A stretch of 64,000 bases of DNA from Fibrobacter sp. UWB10 (GTDB lineage: Bacteria > Fibrobacterota > Fibrobacteria > Fibrobacterales > Fibrobacteraceae). The notes below the pieces were generated by a model. That model searched no databases and was not told the DNA's origin. It worked only from the letters and a program-made list of their open reading frames with translations. Shown here in pieces: positions 49,759 through 59,244 of this stretch. The stretch is taken from positions 806,001 through 870,000 of the forward strand of contig NZ_FXUE01000001.1 of NCBI RefSeq assembly GCF_900182935.1, written 5' to 3'. The number at the start of each line of letters is the position of its first letter. The stretch's first letter is position 1. The translations under genes and the position numbers were made by a program.

Positions 49759-49798
49759 TTTAACTTCTTAGCCAAAGAAGTATGGCTATAAAGTTAAA
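49759..49798. promoter_or_regulatory. Long interrupted palindrome in the nifB/nifH-like divergent region
   Basis: TTTAACTT-3 nt-AGCCA-8 nt-TGGCT-3 nt-AAGTTAAA: 13 matched pairs about 110 bp before the NifB-like start. Possible regulator binding site or a transcript hairpin. Confidence 0.5.
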
Positions 49799-49865
49799 AA
49801 ACAGAATTGTCAAATTCAATATGAATCCAAGAGCGAAAATAAAAAAAGTTCATTTTTTTGAGAGA

Positions 49866-49909
49866 GCGATAGCTTTATGCTAACGCATGTTATAGGCGTT
49901 CGCTATCGC
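49866..49909. promoter_or_regulatory. Inverted repeat enclosing the first 19-bp direct repeat
   Basis: GCGATAGC and GCTATCGC are exact arms around 28 nt that contain GCTAACGCATGTTATAGGC (49879-49897). Confidence 0.45.
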
Positions 49910-49960
49910 AAAATACTTTTTCGCATGCGCAATAGATTCACGCTAATAAGGGTTATAAGC
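49879..49960 (+). promoter_or_regulatory. Paired 19-bp direct repeats upstream of the nitrogenase-like operon
   Basis: GCTAACGCATGTTATAGGC (49879-49897) and GCTAATAAGGGTTATAAGC (49942-49960) match at 13 of 19 positions. Their starts are 63 bp apart, six helical turns. Placement suggests cooperative activator or repressor sites. A further inverted repeat, GTTATAA/TTATAAC, overlaps the second site. A looser relative lies at 54030-54060, before the porin. No sigma-54 (NifA-type) promoter was seen. Confidence 0.5.
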
Positions 49961-50059
49961 GGAATTTATAACAACTTAAAAAAAGTGATTTTTTTTGACT
50001 AAACGGGTTCAAAAAGTATTGGAAAGAGTTGACTTTAATTCTAACTTGCCTTTGCCTAG

Positions 50060-50941
<882 letters not shown>

Positions 50942-50952
50942 TGTGAGGGTTC

Positions 50953-52557
50953 ATGGCCAAGACTAATATTAATTTGAACATGACCTCAGTCGAAAACCGC
51001 GAATATCGACTGGGTACGATTATCGGCTGGGACGGCAAGGCGAGCGATTTGATTAAGGAATCGGCCTACGACGAACGCAGTGCGAAAAAGCATGGCGGTT
51101 GCGCGGGCAAGGGCTCGGGCTGCAAACTTTGCGAATTGAATTCCCCGCTGAACCAAGAGACTATGTGCTCTAATGCGATTGTGCAGTGCCAGGTGGGAAA
51201 CCTTACGGACTGCGCCCTGATTGACCATTCTCCTATCGGTTGCAGTGGCGAGAACTCCAAGTTTAACCTCTCTATGCATAACGGCCTTCGTCGTCGTGGA
51301 AAGCCCCTGCAGAATACGCTGAACATCAGCACGAACCTGAAAGAAAAGGACATGGTTTTCGGCGCTTCTGAAAAGCTCCGCCAAACCATCCTTGACGCAA
51401 AGGAACGCTTTAACCCTAAGGCGATTTTCATCGGTATGGCTTGCGCTACCGCTATTATTGGCGAAGACATCGATTCTATTGCCGAAGAAATGGAACCGGA
51501 AGTTGGCGTGCCTATTATTCCGCTGCATTGCGAAGGTTTCCGTTCCAAGCACTGGTCTACGGGTTTCGACGTCGCTTTCCATGGTGTGCTTCGCCAGATT
51601 GTGGAACGCCACCCGACCAAAAAGCAGAATGACTTGATCAACATCGTTGCCCTCTGGGGTTCGGACTATTTCTCCGAAATGCTTGCTCCGCTTGGACTGC
51701 GCGTAAACTACCTTTTGGATACCGCCTCTTTCGAAGAAATTCGCCAGGCCTCCGAAGCAGTCGCTACCGCTACCTTTTGCGATACGTTGGGCGGCTACAT
51801 GGCGACGGCTCTCGAAGAATCTTTCGGTGTTCCGCAGATTGACGCTCCGCAGCCTTACGGCATCAAGGGTACCGATGCATGGCTTCGCGCTATCGCAAAG
51901 GTTGTCGGCAAAGAAAAAGAAGCCGAAGAATACATCGAAAGCGAACACAAGCGCATTGCCCCGAAGCTTGCCGAACTCCGCGAATTTTTCAAGGGCAAGA
52001 ACGGCATCGTGATGACGGGTTCTGCATACGCACACGGCCTTATCAGCGTGCTTTCGGAACTGGGAATCGGCCACGACGCTGCACTCGTGTTCCACCACGA
52101 CCCCGTTTACGACGGCGGTGGCGAACATCAGGATACCTTGAAGGAATTGGTCGAAACCTACGGCGACATTCCGCACTATACCGTCAGTAAGACTCGCGCC
52201 TTCCAGCTTCCGCAGCTTCTGAAACGCGCCAAGACAGACTTCTTGCTCATTCGCCATCCGGGTCTCGCCTCTGTCGCGGGCCATCTCGGATTCCCGACCC
52301 TTACCATGGGCGACGAACATATTCCGGTGGGCTATCAGGGCATTCTCCGTATCGGCGAAATGCTCAAGGGCGTGATTGCACGTACCAAGTTTAACCAGGT
52401 GCTTAAACGCAACGTGAAACTTCCGTATTCCGACTGGTGGCTTGCTCAGGACGATCCGTTCTACCTGACACACCATCCGGAAGCACTTGAAGATTTGCCG
52501 GAACCGAGAAATCTCAAACTGAAAATTGGCACAGAATCCAATTCGACCAGCGCATAA
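50953..52557 (+). CDS. NifD-like catalytic subunit of a nitrogenase-like reductase
   Basis: 534 residues, longer than NifD mainly through the N-terminus. Hand alignment to A. vinelandii NifD places P-cluster ligands at Cys72, Cys97 (SPIGC) and Cys164 (MACATAIIGEDI), with the C-E-G-F-R segment (193-197) also kept. Cys276 in ATATFCDTLGGYM lines up with the FeMo-co ligand Cys275. The cofactor His442 position (MH in NifD) reads MG here, with His456 three residues on. The active site therefore looks cofactor-bearing but different from N2 fixers. Methylthio-alkane reductase MarD is the closest analogue I can propose. Confidence 0.88.
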   Translation: MAKTNINLNMTSVENREYRLGTIIGWDGKASDLIKESAYDERSAKKHGGCAGKGSGCKLCELNSPLNQETMCSNAIVQCQVGNLTDCALIDHSPIGCSGENSKFNLSMHNGLRRRGKPLQNTLNISTNLKEKDMVFGASEKLRQTILDAKERFNPKAIFIGMACATAIIGEDIDSIAEEMEPEVGVPIIPLHCEGFRSKHWSTGFDVAFHGVLRQIVERHPTKKQNDLINIVALWGSDYFSEMLAPLGLRVNYLLDTASFEEIRQASEAVATATFCDTLGGYMATALEESFGVPQIDAPQPYGIKGTDAWLRAIAKVVGKEKEAEEYIESEHKRIAPKLAELREFFKGKNGIVMTGSAYAHGLISVLSELGIGHDAALVFHHDPVYDGGGEHQDTLKELVETYGDIPHYTVSKTRAFQLPQLLKRAKTDFLLIRHPGLASVAGHLGFPTLTMGDEHIPVGYQGILRIGEMLKGVIARTKFNQVLKRNVKLPYSDWWLAQDDPFYLTHHPEALEDLPEPRNLKLKIGTESNSTSA

Positions 52558-52574
52558 CAAGGGGATTTTTAACA

Positions 52575-53921
52575 ATGGCTACAATTCAAAAGAAAAAAAG
52601 TAATTCTATTTCGGACCCCCGATACGCTTGCGCAGTTGGTGCATCTCATACTGTTGTCGCTATTAAGGGTGCAGTTCCTATTGCCAACTGCTCTCCGGGC
52701 TGCCAGCTTAAGCAAACCGCATTCCTCACGTTCGAAAACGGTTTCCAGGGCAGCATTTATGCCGGTGCCGGCAACATGCCGAGTGCAAACTCTACCGAAA
52801 ACGACATCGTTTTTGGCGGCATCAAGACTTTGGATCAGTTGATCAAGTCGACGCTCAAGGTTTTCAACGGTGACCTCTACGTTGTGCTTACCGGTTGCGT
52901 GGGCGGCCTTATCGGTGATGACGTTTCCACGTTGGTGCGCAATTACCGCGATTTGGGTTACCCGATTGTGTCTGTCGATACTGCCGGCTTCAAGGGTAAC
53001 AACCTTTTCGGTCACGAAGAAGTCGTAAACGCTATCGTCGACCAGTTCGTGGGCGATTACAGCGGCGAACGCAAAAAGGGCCTGGTAAACCTTTGGTTCG
53101 AAACGCCCTACTACAACCAGAACTGGCGCGGAGACTATCAGGAAATTGCCCGTATTCTCCGTGGTGCCGGTTTTGAAGTCAATGTTCCCTTCGGACCCGA
53201 AAATAACGGTGTCGCGGACTGGTTGCGCATTCCTGAGGCCCAATTCAACTTGGTGATTTCTCCGTGGGTGGGCGTTCGAAACGCAGAACACCTCCAGGAA
53301 AAATACGGTCAGCCGTTCCTGCACATTCCTGAAATTCCTCTCGGCGCCGAAGCGACAAGCGAATTTATCCGTAAAGTTGTCGAATTTGCCGGAATTGACA
53401 AGGAACAGAGCGAAAAGTTCATCAAGGAAGAAAACAGAATCTATTACTACTATCTGGAACACTTCTCTGAATTCTTCGCCGAATACTGGTTCGGTATGCC
53501 CAGCGAATTTGCCATTACCGCAGATTCCGCCTACACGCTTGCCTACACCAAGTTCCTCGTGGACCAAATCGGCCTTATTCCGCGCAAGGCAATCATCAGT
53601 GACGATCCTCCGCAGAAATTCCGCGAACAAATCGAAAACGCCTTCCACAACATTAGCGAAGGTGTCGATGTCGACGTGGAATTCGAAGAAGATGGCTACC
53701 TGATTGAAAAGTCTATTAAGGAAGTGAATTTCTCTTCTGGAAAGCCTTTGATTCTTGCCTCTTCGTGGGAAATCAATATCGCCAACGAAAAGAATGCACT
53801 GCTTTTTGAAATTACTCCGCCGTCCAGCGAAACGTTGATTATTAATCGCAGCTTCGTTGGTTACAAGGGTGCGCTTAATTTGCTCGAAAAGATTTATAGC
53901 ACTTCTGTCGGTGGCAAATAA
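52575..53921 (+). CDS. NifK-like beta subunit of the nitrogenase-like reductase
   Basis: 448 residues. Cys43 (ANCSPGC) and Cys108 (TGCVGGLIGDD) align with beta P-cluster ligands Cys70 and Cys153 of NifK. The third position, Cys95, aligns with Met68 (GNMPSANSTEND). Cys19 and Cys39 are nearby candidates for substitution. The spacing to the D gene is 17 bp, so H-D-K is one operon. The open C-terminus lacks the extra domain of NifK from diazotrophs. Confidence 0.88.
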   Translation: MATIQKKKSNSISDPRYACAVGASHTVVAIKGAVPIANCSPGCQLKQTAFLTFENGFQGSIYAGAGNMPSANSTENDIVFGGIKTLDQLIKSTLKVFNGDLYVVLTGCVGGLIGDDVSTLVRNYRDLGYPIVSVDTAGFKGNNLFGHEEVVNAIVDQFVGDYSGERKKGLVNLWFETPYYNQNWRGDYQEIARILRGAGFEVNVPFGPENNGVADWLRIPEAQFNLVISPWVGVRNAEHLQEKYGQPFLHIPEIPLGAEATSEFIRKVVEFAGIDKEQSEKFIKEENRIYYYYLEHFSEFFAEYWFGMPSEFAITADSAYTLAYTKFLVDQIGLIPRKAIISDDPPQKFREQIENAFHNISEGVDVDVEFEEDGYLIEKSIKEVNFSSGKPLILASSWEINIANEKNALLFEITPPSSETLIINRSFVGYKGALNLLEKIYSTSVGGK

Positions 53922-53961
53922 TTTCAAGACAAATTAAACAATTCTTTTTACTCTCCAAATA

Positions 53962-53994
53962 AATGTCGCTTGATTATTCAGGCGGCATTTTCTT
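53962..53994 (+). terminator. Intrinsic terminator of the H-D-K operon
   Basis: AATGTCGCTTGA pairs with TTCAGGCGGCATT through a 12-bp stem with G-U pairs, followed by TTTCTT. It separates H-D-K from the porin-ABC unit. Confidence 0.65.
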
Positions 53995-54162
53995 AAAAAC
54001 ATCAAAGTCACTTTTTGTCACGACATCTGTTCAAGCCTAACCCTATATTAAGCTATAAAGAAAAAGTATTTTACAAACTCATTTTTATTTCTACTTTTGT
54101 CGTACAAAAATTCGAGAACGTCATGTTCCGAAGAGCAAACAAATCAGAACGAGGATACCTAT

Positions 54163-54204
54163 ATGTGTAGACTTTATAATTTTGCTCAAGGCATTCGCCA
54201 GTAA
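54163..54204 (+). CDS. Possible 13-codon leader peptide ahead of the porin-ABC operon
   Basis: MCRLYNFAQGIRQ then TAA, preceded by GAGG at 8 nt. Such a short frame is weak evidence alone. It lies in the 382-bp gap before the porin, followed by a hairpin (TGCAAAAAA/TTTTTTGCA at 54242-54261), an arrangement seen in attenuators. A Cys second codon would suit a sulfur-responsive leader. Speculative. Confidence 0.3.
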   Translation: MCRLYNFAQGIRQ

Positions 54205-54241
54205 GCACTCAACCCCACCAAACAAAATTTAATCAAGTCGT

Positions 54242-54261
54242 GCAAAAAAGGTTTTTTGCAT
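54242..54261 (+). promoter_or_regulatory. Hairpin between leader ORF and porin
   Basis: TGCAAAAAA-GG-TTTTTTGCA, exact 9-bp arms, 43 bp before the porin ATG. It could be an attenuator or an mRNA-stability element. Confidence 0.45.
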
Positions 54262-54303
54262 GGTTGCTCAACTCATAAAAATTTTCAATCAGGAGATTTA
54301 TAA

Positions 54304-55515
54304 ATGAATATCAATTCGAAAAATATTGCTGCCAAGATTATCCTTTTATCTGCAATCACCTCTTTCGCTGCCGAACCGATTTCGGTCACCACAAAAACCG
54401 GCGTAACCGCAACACTCTACGGTTTTGCTTCTCTCAACGCCGCTTACGAAGATTCCAAGAGCAATAACGGTAACTTCGCCAATTTTGTTGCCGCTTCTGA
54501 CATCACCAATGAAAACGATGGTGGCTGGCACTTGACTCCGAACCTGACTCGAATTGGTTTCAATCTTTCGAGCGGTAGCGACACGACCTATTTCAAGGCC
54601 AACGGTAAAGTCGAAGTAGACTTTTACGGCGGCGGCTCCGCCAACAATCCCAATCCGCGTCTCCGCCACGGCTACGGTGAAATTTCTTTCGGCAAGACTG
54701 GCTTCTCTATTTTGGGCGGTCAAACTTGGGACGTGATTTCTCCGTTGGTAACCCCCACGCTTAACGCAGGCGTTCTCAATAACTCCGGCGACGCAGGCCT
54801 TCGTAGAGCTCAGCTAAGACTCACCGAGAAAATTCCTGTTGGTGAAGGCTCCGTGGATATTGCCGCCGCTGTTGTCCGCACCATTGGTGAAAACCAACCG
54901 TACAACTCCTCCTCTGCCTCGGAAACCGGTACCGACGCCGACATTCCTACTTTCCAGGGCCGCATCGGCATTGCGCTTCCGCTGTGGGTTGAAAACAAGA
55001 AGGCTGGTTTGGGCGTTTCTGGCCATTACGGACAAGAAGAAATCGACTTGGACGCAACGGGCGACACCAAGAATATTCCTACTTGGTCTGCTAACGTCGA
55101 CTTGACTCTCCCCATCACAAGCGCAATCACCTTCCTTGGCGAAGGATTCGTCGGTGAAAACCTGGATACATACGCTGCCGGCATCGGTCGTGGATTTGTC
55201 GCCAACACCGAAGACCCCGAAAGCGTCAAGAGCATCAAGGCATACGGTGGTTGGTTTGCCCTGCAAGCTAAACTGATCCAAAAACTGGCAATTAACGCAG
55301 GTGCGGGCATTGATAAGCTGGACCGCGATGACATCGAAACCGTGGGCGGCCGCGAACAGAATATTTCCGTTTTCGCAAACGCCACCTACAGCCTGACCGA
55401 TGCATTCTCGCTCGGATTTGAATACTTGCACATTCAAACCGATTATCTAACGGCCGGCACCGTGAAAGAAGCCGACTTGAACCGCTATCAACTTTCTGCA
55501 ACTTATGGCTTCTAA
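54304..55515 (+). CDS. Outer-membrane porin of the sulfur-compound import operon
   Basis: 403 residues. A signal peptide (KIILLSAITSFAAEP) is followed by an antiparallel beta-barrel pattern (TATLYGFASLNAAYED, ISFGKTGFSILGGQTWD, AKLIQKLAINAGAGI) and a terminal YQLSATYGF. It resembles DcaP/alginate-export-like porins. It begins a four-gene unit with the ABC importer, so it probably lets the same substrate cross the outer membrane. Confidence 0.83.
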   Translation: MNINSKNIAAKIILLSAITSFAAEPISVTTKTGVTATLYGFASLNAAYEDSKSNNGNFANFVAASDITNENDGGWHLTPNLTRIGFNLSSGSDTTYFKANGKVEVDFYGGGSANNPNPRLRHGYGEISFGKTGFSILGGQTWDVISPLVTPTLNAGVLNNSGDAGLRRAQLRLTEKIPVGEGSVDIAAAVVRTIGENQPYNSSSASETGTDADIPTFQGRIGIALPLWVENKKAGLGVSGHYGQEEIDLDATGDTKNIPTWSANVDLTLPITSAITFLGEGFVGENLDTYAAGIGRGFVANTEDPESVKSIKAYGGWFALQAKLIQKLAINAGAGIDKLDRDDIETVGGREQNISVFANATYSLTDAFSLGFEYLHIQTDYLTAGTVKEADLNRYQLSATYGF

Positions 55516-55532
55516 CGAAGGAGGCTTGAATA

Positions 55533-56573
55533 ATGAATCAGAAACAAATTTTCGATAAAATCCGCAATCGAATCGCTTTCACAATCCTCTTTAGCCTCGC
55601 CTGCGCTACTTCTGCAATCGCCGCAGACAAGATTTCCATCGGTTACCTGTCTTCTACAGGTCAAGGAAAATTCTTTATCGCTAAAGATGCTGGTATTTTC
55701 GAGAAAAATGGCCTTGACGTAACGCTCGTTGAATTTTCGAATTCCGGCGACGGCATTGCTGCCGTTCGCGCAGGTAAACTTGATGCAGGCGCATTCGGTT
55801 CGCTCGCTCCGCTTATTCACATTTCGCAGGGTGCCGACATCCGCGTGATTGGTGGCATCATGGGTGGTGACCAGGCCGTGATTACCCGCAAAGAAAATGC
55901 TGCCTCCGTCAAAAAGCTGAGTGACCTCAAGGGCAAGAAAATCGCTACCATTCGCCTGGGTACTGCCGACGCCATCGTTCGCGGCGGCCTCAAGAAAGAA
56001 GGCGTTGACTGGCGCAAAGACGTCACCATTGTTGAACTCAAGAATCCGCCTGCCGTGATCGAAGCCGTCAAGAACGGAAGCGTATTTGCCGGCGTTACCT
56101 GGGGCCCGCACGACCTCCGCGCCGAAGAAGCAGGCCTTTCTGTGGTGCTCCGCAGTAAGGACATCAACCCTGGCCATATTTGCTGCCGTCTCATTGCTTC
56201 GCTCCGCAAAATCGAAGGCCGCGACGATGTTTACAAGCGCCTAGTCAAGTCGCTGATCGAAGCTGAAGAACTGGTGCAAAACGACCACAAGAAGAGTGTG
56301 GAAATTATTGCCAAGTGGATCAAGCTTGATACCGCTCTTGTCAACAAGGCGTTCTACAGCGGGCACGTCACGCAGGATACCGACCCGAACGTGAAGGGTG
56401 TTGAATTCTTCTGGGATTTCTTGAAAGACGCCGAATTCATCAAATCTGACAGGAAAGTCTCCGAATACGTTCGCACCGATTTCTACAAGGCCGCCATCGC
56501 GGAACTGCGCAAAGAAAAACCCAAGTCCGAATTTTACGCCAAGGCCGAAAACATTTTCAAGTCCAGGAACTAA
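55533..56573 (+). CDS. ABC transporter substrate-binding protein, sulfonate/nitrate/taurine type
   Basis: 346 residues with a signal peptide (TILFSLACATSAIAADK) and an NMT1/SsuA-like fold: KISIGYLSSTGQGKFFIAKD, ISQGADIRVIGGIMGGDQAV. AAGGAGG precedes the ATG. The family binds sulfonates, taurine, nitrate or thiamine precursors. The neighbouring nitrogenase-like reductase and sulfur-transfer genes point to an organosulfur ligand. Confidence 0.88.
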   Translation: MNQKQIFDKIRNRIAFTILFSLACATSAIAADKISIGYLSSTGQGKFFIAKDAGIFEKNGLDVTLVEFSNSGDGIAAVRAGKLDAGAFGSLAPLIHISQGADIRVIGGIMGGDQAVITRKENAASVKKLSDLKGKKIATIRLGTADAIVRGGLKKEGVDWRKDVTIVELKNPPAVIEAVKNGSVFAGVTWGPHDLRAEEAGLSVVLRSKDINPGHICCRLIASLRKIEGRDDVYKRLVKSLIEAEELVQNDHKKSVEIIAKWIKLDTALVNKAFYSGHVTQDTDPNVKGVEFFWDFLKDAEFIKSDRKVSEYVRTDFYKAAIAELRKEKPKSEFYAKAENIFKSRN

Positions 56574-56580
56574 GAATAGT

Positions 56581-57396
56581 ATGACAATAAAGCAAAATGG
56601 TTTTGAAGCAACGAATCTCGGTTTTTCGTACGATGGCAGAGCCATCCTGAAAGACATCAACTTGAAAATCAATCAAGGAGAATTCGTATGCCTGCTGGGC
56701 GAAAGCGGTAGTGGCAAGACCACCTTGCTTAACCTTCTCGCCGGGCTGACCAAGCCGAGCGAGGGACATGTCTACTGGAAAGGAAAAGAAATCGAAAAGC
56801 CTTCTGCCGAAAGGAGTGTAGTCTTTCAGGACTACACCCTTTTCCCTTGGCTTACCCTTCTCCAAAATGTAACGCTCGCCATTAAAAAGACAAAAAAACT
56901 GAAGACGAGCTACGCCAAAAATTTAGCCGAAGAATACCTGAACCTAGTAGGACTTTCAGGAAGCCTGCATAAATACCCCTTTGAACTTTCGGGCGGAATG
57001 CGCCAGCGCGGAGCCATAGCGCGTGCCTTAAGTGTCAGCGCTGACGCCCTACTTTTAGATGAACCCTTTGGCGCTCTTGATCCGGTTAACCGCGCAAGCC
57101 TCCAAGATTTGGTGCTGGAACTTTGCCGCGGCGTCAAGGACCGTCCTATTACCACATTGTTTGTCACGCACGACATTCGTGAAGCCGTTTATCTCGGGAG
57201 CCGCATTATCGTTTTAGGGTCAACTCCCGGTCGCATTATTGCGGACATCCCGCTTGATTTCCCGGTAAAGAAGAATCGTGGCGAATGGTTCCGCAACGAA
57301 AAAGTCCAACAAACCATTGCAACCATTGAAGACGCCTACCACAAGGACATCCTTGAAAAACTAGGCCACATTGTACAAGGAGGTGCCAGCATATGA
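56581..57396 (+). CDS. ABC transporter ATPase, SsuB/TauB type
   Basis: 271 residues. Walker A GESGSGKTTLL, signature LSGGMRQRGAIARAL and Walker B LLLDEPFGALD are intact. It energises the importer with the permease (4-nt overlap) and the binding protein (7 bp upstream). Confidence 0.94.
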   Translation: MTIKQNGFEATNLGFSYDGRAILKDINLKINQGEFVCLLGESGSGKTTLLNLLAGLTKPSEGHVYWKGKEIEKPSAERSVVFQDYTLFPWLTLLQNVTLAIKKTKKLKTSYAKNLAEEYLNLVGLSGSLHKYPFELSGGMRQRGAIARALSVSADALLLDEPFGALDPVNRASLQDLVLELCRGVKDRPITTLFVTHDIREAVYLGSRIIVLGSTPGRIIADIPLDFPVKKNRGEWFRNEKVQQTIATIEDAYHKDILEKLGHIVQGGASI

Positions 57397-58157
57397 GAAC
57401 CTTTACAAAATACTTATCCAAGTTTTCAGGAATCCTTTTTCTTCTCTTTTTACTTGGAATTTGGGTGCTGATCAGCTGCGGCCCGGAATGGGACAGTCAG
57501 TATCTATTTCCGTCTCCCAAGGCGATAGTGAAAGCCCTCTTTGATTCTCGCGAAGAACTTTTGCGCAGTGCCGGGGCATCTCTTTTAAAACTGGTGCCCG
57601 CCTACTTGGTGGCCTCGGTTGTTGGAATATCTATCGGAATTGTTTCCGGTTCCATTCCGTGGGTCTCCAATATGCTAAAACCCATTTCCAGGTTTGCGGC
57701 CCCCATTCCCCCCAACGTTTATATTCCTTACGCGATAGCGATTCTTCCGACGTTCTATTTGTCTTCGACATTCATCATTTTTATTGCCGCCTTTTGGCCC
57801 ATCTACTTGAATACAGCTGCCGGTGCCGCCGAAATCCCCGAAAAATACAGGCGTAACGCAGCCATTATCGGAATCGGAAAGTTTGAATACTTGTGGAGAA
57901 TCGCCCTTGTGGCAAGCCTTCCCTCAATATTCTCGGGACTGTCCGTAGGCATGGGGCTTTCGTTCATCATGCTCACCGTGGCTGAACTTTTCGGCGAAAA
58001 TACGGGACTTGGTCACTTCGTGCAATTTTACGCGGACTATTCCGATTACCCCAACATGGTTGCCGGAATCCTTTGGACAGGCATTGTGGTGCTTGCGATT
58101 ATGGAACTGTTTGAACTTGTTAAACGCAAGCTCCTGTTCTGGACAAAAGCGAATTAG
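57393..58157 (+). CDS. ABC transporter permease, SsuC/TauC type
   Basis: 254 residues with about six membrane helices and the BPD_transp_1 EAA-like loop (AAGAAEIPEKYRRNAAIIG). It completes the importer. Confidence 0.93.
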   Translation: MRTFTKYLSKFSGILFLLFLLGIWVLISCGPEWDSQYLFPSPKAIVKALFDSREELLRSAGASLLKLVPAYLVASVVGISIGIVSGSIPWVSNMLKPISRFAAPIPPNVYIPYAIAILPTFYLSSTFIIFIAAFWPIYLNTAAGAAEIPEKYRRNAAIIGIGKFEYLWRIALVASLPSIFSGLSVGMGLSFIMLTVAELFGENTGLGHFVQFYADYSDYPNMVAGILWTGIVVLAIMELFELVKRKLLFWTKAN

Positions 58158-58215
58158 TCATGATTAGTAACACTTCAAAAATATTTATATTGGCGGTGAA
58201 AATTGGAGATTTAAA

Positions 58216-58788
58216 ATGAGTCTGACCGTCGAACGCGCAAAAGAAATCAGCAAGGGCCACGTAACCGAAGAATCGCTGGTCATCCATTCCCTCAACGTAT
58301 GCTACGCCATGGGCGCCATGGCCAAACACTTCGGCGAAGACGTTGAACACTGGCAAGCCGTGGGCTATCTGCACGATTACGACTACCAGGAATTCCCCGA
58401 AGAACACCTGCAGCACACCGAAAAGGAACTGCTTGCGCAGGGCGTCTCCGAAGAAGACGTGCGCGCCATTTTGGCACACGGCTTTGAAATCGTGAACCAG
58501 GTGGAACCCAAGACCAACATGGAAAAGAGCCTGTTCACCGTCGACGAACTCACCGGCATCATCCAGGCCTGCGCGAGAATGCGCCCCAACGGAATTTTGG
58601 ACCTCGAAGTGAAAAGTTTCATGAAGAAGTTCAAGGACAAGAAATTCGCCGCCAAGTGCAACCGCGACTACATCCTGAAAGGCTGCGCCCTGCTCGGCAT
58701 GGACGTGAAAGACGTCGCCGCCATCTGCATCGAGGGCATGCGCGAACACGCCGCCGAAATCGGATTGGCAGGGAACGCCGTGGCATAA
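58216..58788 (+). CDS. HD-domain phosphohydrolase-like protein
   Basis: 190 residues. The metal-binding HD pair is His53-Asp54 (YLHDYDYQEFPEEH), with His24 (LVIHSLNV) and His88 (ILAHGF) completing a typical HDIG-type site. It lies 58 bp after the permease on the same strand. The substrate is unknown; such proteins often act on nucleotides. Confidence 0.82.
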   Translation: MSLTVERAKEISKGHVTEESLVIHSLNVCYAMGAMAKHFGEDVEHWQAVGYLHDYDYQEFPEEHLQHTEKELLAQGVSEEDVRAILAHGFEIVNQVEPKTNMEKSLFTVDELTGIIQACARMRPNGILDLEVKSFMKKFKDKKFAAKCNRDYILKGCALLGMDVKDVAAICIEGMREHAAEIGLAGNAVA

Positions 58789-58883
58789 TGTCATATTATT
58801 TGTCATGACAAATGTCATGATAAAAACATGTTTGTCGGGGTATTTGTCGGTGTAAATGTCGTGTCTCTTGTTTGCCATATAAA

Positions 58884-58927
58884 ATGGGCCTCCTTGATAT
58901 TTTAAGATTTTATCATAGAAGGCCCAT
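58884..58927. repeat. Inverted repeat in the gap after the HD gene
   Basis: ATGGGCC...TTGATA pairs with TATCA...GGCCCAT around 11 nt. The minus strand ends in TTTTAT, but no minus-strand gene needs a terminator here. The rest of 58789-59244 holds GTCATGAC and TTTGTCGG/TGTCGG motifs, a possible decayed NVG-repeat fragment near 58830-58855, the palindrome at 59072 and a hairpin at 59155. Confidence 0.5.
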
Positions 58928-59071
58928 CAATAAATGTCTTATATTAAATTTACAGAGATTTTTTCAAAGGCTCGCGAACTCCATATTCACCCTGATTGGC
59001 TTCTGTGCTATAGGAAAATTTGGTCTTTGCCTTGAGCGTTTTCCCGAAAAATTTAGTTTCCTGTTGAATTC

Positions 59072-59096
59072 GTGAAGTCGCAAATTGCGACTTCAC
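59072..59096. repeat. 25-bp palindrome sharing its 21-bp core with the ORF6N gene
   Basis: GTGAAGTCGCAA and its complement flank one central base. The central 21 bp equal those at 8386-8406, 50 kb away. Flanks differ, so it is a short shared unit, not a gene fragment. Confidence 0.65.
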
Positions 59097-59154
59097 CGCG
59101 CAGGGAGCAGCCTTACGCTATAAAAAGCTATAAAAAAATTGTATATCCCGAAAT

Positions 59155-59175
59155 ATTGCACCGTTTAGGTGCAAT
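59155..59175 (+). terminator. Hairpin before the rhodanese fusion gene
   Basis: ATTGCACC/GGTGCAAT with a 5-nt loop, followed by TTGTATTTTT. Possible terminator of upstream transcripts or attenuator for the gene at 59245. Confidence 0.45.
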
Positions 59176-59244
59176 TTGTATTTTTGCTTGTCACACTTTT
59201 AACTCTGTGAGTCACCACCACTAAACACTTTTCTATACGACAAA

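Noticed and set aside
50986-52575. 529-residue minus-strand frame antisense to the NifD-like gene
   Set aside because: It covers a conserved gene with metal-ligand Cys in correct register, and has no features of its own.
58120-58878. 252-residue minus-strand frame over the HD-domain gene
   Set aside because: It is the complement of a recognised HD protein with an intact metal site.
59187-59218. Fifth copy of the ECF promoter motif before the rhodanese fusion
   Set aside because: GTCACACTTTT resembles the first element, but after 11 nt there is no GTGTT element.
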